Program-made: the position numbers and the translations under genes
Assembly (NCBI GenBank): GCA_964556255.1
Contig: CAZKVQ010000023.1
Span: 1-45,793, forward strand
Direction of reading: 5' to 3'
Source of the DNA: JACJWR01 sp964556255
Lineage (GTDB): Bacteria; Actinomycetota; Actinomycetes; S36-B12; UBA10799
Length of the DNA: 45,793 nt
Notes under the pieces: generated by a model
Told to the model about the DNA's origin: nothing
The model's database searches: none
What the model saw: the letters and a program-made list of their open reading frames with translations, nothing else
Shown: piece by piece, positions 41,410 through 45,793 of the stretch
Layout of the letters: each line of letters begins with the position of its first letter
Position numbering within the stretch: position 1 is the first letter of the stretch

Positions 41410-41853
41410 CTACTGCGCGACCTGGCCGATGACGAAGGGCTTGGGCTGCTGGGCTGCGTGCGGGTGCTCGGAACCGGCATAGACCTTCAGCTTGCGCAGC
41501 TGGGCGCGGCCGAGCGTGTTGTGCGGGAGCATGCCGGCGACGGCCTTCTCGATCGCCCGCTCCGGATTGGTCTCGAGCAATTCCGCGTAGGTCGTGGCCG
41601 TGAGTCCACCCGGGTATCCGCTGTGACGGTAGGCCTTCTTCTTCTCGGCCTTGGCACCGGTCAGGGCGACCTTGTCGGCGTTGATGACGACGACGAAGTC
41701 GCCGGTGTCGACGTGCGGCGCGAAAGTCGCCTTGTGCTTGCCCCGGAGGATACTGGCCACATGCGAGGCGAGACGTCCGAGAACCACGTCGGTGGCGTCG
41801 ATGACGTGCCACTCACGGGTGACCTCGCCGGGCTTGGGGGTGTACGTGCGCAT
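41410..41853 (-). CDS. rplM: Ribosomal protein L13
   Basis: 147 residues from ATG 41853 (MRTYTPKPGEVTREWHVID), with GAAGG upstream. Core motifs are LGRLAS, ADKVALTGAKAEKKKAYRHSG, and PHNTLGRAQLRKLKVYAG. The usual L13-S9 pair with rpsI is kept. The 161 bp upstream, after truA, probably hold a promoter and leader: TACGCT at 41990-41995 on the minus strand is a -10 candidate, and a 14-bp palindrome lies between. Confidence 0.97.
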   Translation of the reverse strand: MRTYTPKPGEVTREWHVIDATDVVLGRLASHVASILRGKHKATFAPHVDTGDFVVVINADKVALTGAKAEKKKAYRHSGYPGGLTATTYAELLETNPERAIEKAVAGMLPHNTLGRAQLRKLKVYAGSEHPHAAQQPKPFVIGQVAQ

Positions 41854-41963
41854 GGGACCTTCACTCGCTAGGACGGACGGTTGTGTCGTGCCAGGTGTTT
41901 CGCTTGCTCGGTGCAGGGCGCGGATGGGTGGTTTCTGTGGGCTGTTGACGCCCCAGGGACCGC

Positions 41964-41977
41964 GCGCCACGTGGCGC
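41964..41977. repeat. 14-bp perfect palindrome in the rplM leader
   Basis: GCGCCACGTGGCGC, centred on CACGTG, lies about 110 bp before rplM and just inside a transcript starting from the TACGCT element at 41990-41995. It could form a small hairpin or be an operator; neither is shown. Confidence 0.4.
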
Positions 41978-42014
41978 ACAAGCCCTCCTAGCGTAACCGG
42001 CCGAGGATTGGGCC

Positions 42015-42887
42015 TCACATTCGGGTCCCGTCGCCGGTGCCGCGGAAACGCCTGGCACGCGCCGCGTAAGCAGCCAGATCGGGTGCGTAGGACACCCGCT
42101 CGAGCACCAGCGGAAATGCCGGCGCTACGACGACTGCCGGGATCCGGGTACGGCCGGCCAGCACCTCGGCCGGCCAGTCGACCGCCCGCCGCCCGTCGCC
42201 GACCGGCAGCATCACGCCTACCAGCGATCGCACCATGGAGTGGCAGAAGGCGTCAGCCGTGACGGTCATGACCGCCAGGCCCGTCGAATCCCGATGCCAT
42301 TGGAACTCCAACAGGCGCCGCACCGACGACGCCCCCGGACGCGCTCGGCAGAAGGCCGCGAAGTCGTGTTCTCCGAGGAAAGGGGCCGCCGCGGCGTTCA
42401 TCGGTCCCAGGTCAAGCGGACGGGACCAACCAAGCACGTGCGTTCGTTGCAGCGGGTCCACCTCGCCCCGGTCGGCCACCCGATACGTGTAGCTGCGGCT
42501 CATCGCCGAGAAGCGGGCATCGAAACCCGGCGGCGCTTCGGTGATCTCCAACACCCGGATGCTGGCGGGCAGCAGTCCGTTCAGCCGCCTCTTGGCTGCC
42601 TGTTCATGCTCCGCCCACAGCGGCCACGGCACGTCGGCGTGCAACCACTGATCACGCGCGTGCACCCCGGCGTCGGTGCGCCCCGCGCACACCGTGACGA
42701 CCGGCCCGGGCAGCCCGAGAACCACCCCCAGGGCGGCTTCGATCCGGCCGGCGATGGTGTCCTTATCCGGCTGGGTGGCCCAGCCGGCGAAACCCGACCC
42801 GTCGTAGGCCACCCGCGCCCGCACACGAACGAGCCCACCGTCCCCGTGCGGGGAGATGGGCTCGTCGTCGTCGAACTCTGCGTTCAC
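42015..42887 (-). CDS. truA: tRNA pseudouridine(38-40) synthase
   Basis: Isomerises uridines 38-40 in the tRNA anticodon arm. It has 290 residues. The catalytic Asp72 is in AGRTDAGVHA. YDGSGFAGWATQP at the start, the central RSYTYRV and AFCHSMVRSLVG, and GRTRIP near the end are family landmarks. About 20 extra acidic residues precede the core. GTG 42887 overlaps the rplQ stop by four bases (GTGA), so it is coupled to the ribosomal operon. It ends 161 bp before rplM. Confidence 0.95.
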   Translation of the reverse strand: MNAEFDDDEPISPHGDGGLVRVRARVAYDGSGFAGWATQPDKDTIAGRIEAALGVVLGLPGPVVTVCAGRTDAGVHARDQWLHADVPWPLWAEHEQAAKRRLNGLLPASIRVLEITEAPPGFDARFSAMSRSYTYRVADRGEVDPLQRTHVLGWSRPLDLGPMNAAAAPFLGEHDFAAFCRARPGASSVRRLLEFQWHRDSTGLAVMTVTADAFCHSMVRSLVGVMLPVGDGRRAVDWPAEVLAGRTRIPAVVVAPAFPLVLERVSYAPDLAAYAARARRFRGTGDGTRM

Positions 42888-43477
42888 GCCTTGTCGGGGC
42901 CGTCGGCCTCGCCGGAATCATCGGACGCCGTGGCGGCGGCATCAGAGGTCTGCTGGGAAGTCGCCTCGACCTCGGGAGCTTCGGCCTCAGCGGGGGCGAC
43001 CTCCTCGGTTGTCCGATCGCTGGTCGGCTGCTCCGAGGTGGTTGCCTTGGCCTGCGCGGTCTGGCGGTCCTTTGCCGCACGCTTCGCGGCTGCGGTGGCC
43101 TCGGCCACTGCAGCCTCGGGCAGTGCCTCGACCAGCTCCACAACCACCATCGGGGCGTTGTCGCCCTTGCGGGGTCCGATCTTCGTCACCCGGGTATAGC
43201 CACCGGGACGGGTGGCGTACCGGGGACCGATCTCGGTGAAGAGCTCGTGCACGACGGTCTTGTCGCGGACGACCGTCAACACTCGGCGGCGGGCGTGCAG
43301 GTCTCCGCGCTTGGCGAAGGTGACCAGCCGTTCGGCCAGCGGACGGAGCCGTTTGGCCTTGGCCTCGGTGGTCGTGATCCGGCCGTGCTCGAACAGCGAT
43401 GTCGCCAGGTTGGCGAGCATCAGCCGCTCGTGGGCCGGGCCACCGCCCAGTCGGCGACCCTTGGTGGGCGTCGGCAT
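42884..43477 (-). CDS. rplQ: Ribosomal protein L17 with acidic C-terminal extension
   Basis: 197 residues. The first ~117 are canonical L17 (PTPTKGRRLGGGPAHERLM; RITTTEAKAKRLRPLAE; GGYTRVTKIGPRKGDNAPM). The remaining ~80 are an Ala/Glu/Ser/Thr-rich, low-complexity acidic tail that is absent from E. coli L17; such tails occur in actinobacteria. The start is clear (ATG 43477). It lies 37 bp after rpoA and overlaps truA by four bases. Confidence 0.96.
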   Translation of the reverse strand: MPTPTKGRRLGGGPAHERLMLANLATSLFEHGRITTTEAKAKRLRPLAERLVTFAKRGDLHARRRVLTVVRDKTVVHELFTEIGPRYATRPGGYTRVTKIGPRKGDNAPMVVVELVEALPEAAVAEATAAAKRAAKDRQTAQAKATTSEQPTSDRTTEEVAPAEAEAPEVEATSQQTSDAAATASDDSGEADGPDKA

Positions 43478-43514
43478 GTCGTTCTCCTCGTTGTCTGCCT
43501 AGGAGGTCAGCTCG

Positions 43515-44528
43515 TCAGAGCTGCTCGTCCTCGGCGTAGGTGTTCTCATCATCGGCATAGAAGTTGACGGCGGCCGCCAGGTCGAACCCGGGCGGGCTGT
43601 CCTTGAGCGACAGACCCAGCGAGGCCAACTTGGCCTTCACTTCGTCGATCGACTTCTGGCCGAAGTTGCGGATGTCCAGCAGGTCGGCCTCGCTGCGAGT
43701 GAGCAACTCGCCGACGCTGTGGATGGCCTCACGCTTGAGGCAGTTGTACGACCGGACGGTCAGGTCCAGCTGCTCGATCGGCATGTTGAGCTGCTCCGCT
43801 ACGAAGGTGTCCGCCGGCGACGGGCCGATGTCGATACCTTCGGCCTCCACATTCAGTTCGCGGGCCAGGCCGAACAACTCGACCAGAGTCTTGCCGGCGG
43901 AAGCGACGGCATCACGCGGGGCCATGCACGGCTTCGTCTCGACGTCCAGCACCAACTTGTCGAAGTCGGTGCGCTGCTCGACGCGGGTCGCCTCCACCTT
44001 GTAGGTGACCTTCAGGACCGGAGAGTAGATCGAGTCGACCGCGATCCGCCCGATCTCCTGGTCGAAGGAAGCGTTCTGTGCCGCGGTGATGTAACCGCGG
44101 CCACGCTCGACAACCAGGTCCATCTCGAGACGTCCCCGGTCATTGACCGACGCGATGTGCAGTTCGGGGTTGTGGATCTCCACGCCTGCAGGCGGGGTGA
44201 TGGCAGCAGCCGTGACCTCGCCGGCACCCTGATGGCGCAGGTACAGCACGACCGGTTCGTCGAGTTCGCTGGAAACCACGAGGTTCTTGATGTTGAGAAT
44301 GATCTCGGTGACGTCCTCAGCAACCCCCTCGATGGTGCTGAACTCGTGCATCACCCCATCGATGCGGATGCTGGTGACGGCCGCCCCCGGGATCGAGGAC
44401 AGCAGGGTCCGCCGGAGCGAGTTCCCCAGCGTGTAGCCGAAGCCGGGCTCGAGGGGCTCGAGCACGAACCGCGAACGGTAATCGGAGACGACCTCTTCGG
44501 TCAGGGACGGGCGCTGTGCGATGAGCAC
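43515..44528 (-). CDS. rpoA: RNA polymerase alpha subunit
   Basis: 337 residues from GTG 44528, with AAAGGA seven bases upstream; longer readings are not homologous. The N-terminal dimerisation domain starts VLIAQRPSLTEEV, with FVLEPLEPGFGYTLGNSLRRTLLSS. The C-terminal domain keeps the UP-element and activator-binding residues in VRSYNCLKREAI, and the helix-hairpin-helix RNFGQKSIDEVKAKL. A short acidic tail (ADDENTYAEDEQL) follows. It lies between rpsD (61 bp) and rplQ (37 bp) in the usual alpha operon. Confidence 0.98.
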   Translation of the reverse strand: MLIAQRPSLTEEVVSDYRSRFVLEPLEPGFGYTLGNSLRRTLLSSIPGAAVTSIRIDGVMHEFSTIEGVAEDVTEIILNIKNLVVSSELDEPVVLYLRHQGAGEVTAAAITPPAGVEIHNPELHIASVNDRGRLEMDLVVERGRGYITAAQNASFDQEIGRIAVDSIYSPVLKVTYKVEATRVEQRTDFDKLVLDVETKPCMAPRDAVASAGKTLVELFGLARELNVEAEGIDIGPSPADTFVAEQLNMPIEQLDLTVRSYNCLKREAIHSVGELLTRSEADLLDIRNFGQKSIDEVKAKLASLGLSLKDSPPGFDLAAAVNFYADDENTYAEDEQL

Positions 44529-44589
44529 TGTTGTTTCCTTTCCGTCGGCATCCGCTATTTGACGCCGGGGGTTGGGTGGTGCTGGACGA

Positions 44590-45216
44590 CTACTTGGAGT
44601 AGAGCTCGACGATGAGCTGCTCTTGGACCTGCGTGTCGATCTGCTCGCGGGTCGGCAGCGAGTGGACCAGGATCCGCATCTGCTGCGGGATGACCTCGAT
44701 CCATGCCGGTGACGTGTGCTCCGGAGCCTCGGCCTGGGCCACAATGAAGGGGGTCAACTCGCGGGCGTTGGGCCGCACCTCGACGATGTCCTTCGGGGAC
44801 ACGCGGAAGCTGGGGATGTCGACCTTTCGCCCGTTGACCAGGATGTGACCGTGCCGCACAGTCTGCCGAGCAGCGTCGCGGCTCTTGGCGAATCCGGCGC
44901 GGTAGACCACATTGTCCAGCCGGCTCTCGAGGATGACCAGCAGGTTCTCACCGGTCTTACCCGACTTGCGGTTGGCCTCCTCGTAGTAGCCGCGGAACTG
45001 ACGCTCGAGGATGCCGTAGATGCGGGCAGCCTTCTGCTTCTCCCGCTTCTGCAGCAGGTACTCGCTCTCCTTGGTCCGCGCGTTGCCGTGTTGGCCCGGC
45101 GGGTAGGGGCGCTTCTCCAGCGGGCACTTCGGCGAATCGCACTTGGCACCCTTGAGGAACAGCTTGGTCTTCTCCCGGCGGCAGCGCTTGCAGTCCGGTC
45201 CTGTGTATCTGGCCAT
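44590..45216 (-). CDS. rpsD: Ribosomal protein S4 (zinc-binding form)
   Basis: 208 residues. The N-terminal zinc motif is intact (Cys9, Cys12, Cys26, Cys31), so this is the C+ paralogue and no zinc-independent copy is seen here. The S4 RNA-binding domain is at RLDNVVYRAGFAKSRDAARQ and HILVNGRKVDIPSF. In E. coli S4 represses the alpha operon by binding its mRNA; whether that holds here is unknown. The neighbours are rpsK (18 bp upstream) and rpoA. Confidence 0.98.
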   Translation of the reverse strand: MARYTGPDCKRCRREKTKLFLKGAKCDSPKCPLEKRPYPPGQHGNARTKESEYLLQKREKQKAARIYGILERQFRGYYEEANRKSGKTGENLLVILESRLDNVVYRAGFAKSRDAARQTVRHGHILVNGRKVDIPSFRVSPKDIVEVRPNARELTPFIVAQAEAPEHTSPAWIEVIPQQMRILVHSLPTREQIDTQVQEQLIVELYSK

Positions 45217-45234
45217 GTCGCTTCTCTACCTACC

Positions 45235-45633
45235 TCAGACTCGGCGCCGCTTGGGCGGGCGGCAACCGTTGAACGGAACGGGCGTGACGTCGGAGATCGA
45301 GCCGACCTCGAGACCGGCGGCCTGCAGCGAGCGGATCGCCGTCTCGCGACCCGACCCCGGACCCTTGACGAAGACGTCGACCTTGCGCATGCCGTGCTCG
45401 ATGGCGCGGCGTGCCGCGGCCTCAGCGGCGAGCTGGGCGGCGAACGGGGTCGACTTGCGCGAGCCCTTGTAGCCGACCTGGCCGGACGAGGACCAGGCGA
45501 TCACGGCACCGGAGGGGTCGGTGATGGTCACGATGGTGTTGTTGAACGTGCTCTTGATGTGGGCGTGGCCATGGGCCACGTTCTTCTTCTCCTTGCGGCG
45601 CACCTTCTTGGCGCCTGCGCTCTTGGGAGGCAT
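45235..45633 (-). CDS. rpsK: Ribosomal protein S11
   Basis: 132 residues. Basic N-terminal tail (KKVRRKEKKNVAHG), then the core IKSTFNNTIVTITDPSGAVIAW cut across several strands, KGPGSGRETAIR, and the closing DVTPVPFNGCRPPKRRR. It is complete, in the standard rpsM-rpsK-rpsD-rpoA-rplQ order, 69 bp after rpsM. Confidence 0.98.
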   Translation of the reverse strand: MPPKSAGAKKVRRKEKKNVAHGHAHIKSTFNNTIVTITDPSGAVIAWSSSGQVGYKGSRKSTPFAAQLAAEAAARRAIEHGMRKVDVFVKGPGSGRETAIRSLQAAGLEVGSISDVTPVPFNGCRPPKRRRV

Positions 45634-45702
45634 GTCTGCTGTGGTTCTCCAGCTTCTTCTGTGGTCGAGATTCGTCGAGTTGGGTAGCGGCCCGGTTCGG
45701 GG

Positions 45703-45793
45703 CTACTTGGTGGCCTTCTTCTTGCCGGCCACGGTCTTCTTCGGGCCCTTGCGGGTACGCGCGTTGGTGTGGGTGCGCTGACCGCGCACGGGC
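45703..45793 (-). CDS. rpsM: Ribosomal protein S13, C-terminal end only
   Basis: Only the last 30 codons lie in the window: PVRGQRTHTNARTRKGP followed by the Lys-rich tail ending KKATK and a TAG stop. RGQRTHTNARTRKGP is the diagnostic C-terminal S13 sequence that contacts P-site tRNA. The start is beyond the right edge. Confidence 0.95.
   Translation of the reverse strand, partial: PVRGQRTHTNARTRKGPKKTVAGKKKATK

Noticed and set aside
1..45793. Search for tRNA genes, CRISPR repeats, insertion sequences, attachment sites and toxin-antitoxin or phage-defence genes
   Set aside because: Nothing recognisable; the window is core chromosome with no sign of recent mobile DNA.

Overview
The window is a GC-rich, gene-dense piece of an actinomycete (Actinomycetota, class Actinomycetia) chromosome. 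The diagnostic content is a WhiB-family protein closest to WhiD/WhiB3, a BldM-like response regulator, a His-tailed GroEL1 next to GroES with CIRCE operators, ChoD, GuaB3, DUF3017 and DUF6350 (PerM) proteins, and many starts that look leaderless. Two runs of N (10 and 100 bases) show a draft, perhaps metagenomic, assembly. Gene order matches what I remember of the Streptomyces core (rpsM-rpoA ... groESL-whiD-bldM-guaB-guaB3 ... pcrA-sucCD-purNH-folD-mdh). In Mycobacterium tuberculosis the same genes lie in two separate loci. I could not name genus or family.

Layout, left to right, almost all on the minus strand. (1) 1-9.8 kb is central carbon and one-carbon/purine metabolism: icd, mdh, a DUF3017 protein, folD, a YdcZ-type transporter, purH, purN, perM-like, sucD, sucC. 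(2) 10-15 kb holds a stand-alone B12-binding mutase subunit, a plus-strand lipase-like hydrolase, an M23 peptidase with two CRP-like palindromes upstream, and the helicase pcrA. (3) 15-24 kb is guanine nucleotide synthesis (guaA, guaB3, guaB) around choD, a semialdehyde dehydrogenase and a plus-strand L,D-transpeptidase. (4) 24-27 kb is a regulatory island: bldM-like, a TPR-like orphan, a MerR/B12-binding (CarH-like) regulator broken by the N gap, and whiD-like on the plus strand. (5) 27-31 kb is groEL1, groES with a CIRCE-controlled promoter, and a divergent methyltransferase plus DUF167 pair. (6) 31-45.8 kb is one long unidirectional run: rpsM (cut), rpsK, rpsD, rpoA, rplQ, truA, rplM, rpsI, glmM, glmS, nnr, alr, a hydrolase, tsaE, tsaB, rimI, tsaD.

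Functionally the window joins three TCA-cycle steps, IMP and GMP formation, tetrahydrofolate interconversion, peptidoglycan precursor supply (GlmS, GlmM, Alr) and wall remodelling (M23, L,D-transpeptidase), tRNA t6A modification (TsaBDE), and the translation/transcription core. Tight packing is normal: neighbouring minus-strand genes often overlap by 1, 4, 8 or 13 nt, which implies translational coupling.

I saw no tRNA, rRNA, CRISPR array, insertion sequence, integrase or prophage gene. No gene-free stretch exceeds about 300 bases. The longest are 12375-12645 (described under the M23 gene), 26498-26725 (divergent promoters) and 29224-29424 (CIRCE region). The signals most worth following are the set of 11 leaderless-type starts, the helically phased direct repeats between the CarH-like regulator and whiD, the CRP-like pair before the M23 gene, and the loss of the catalytic cysteine in GuaB3.
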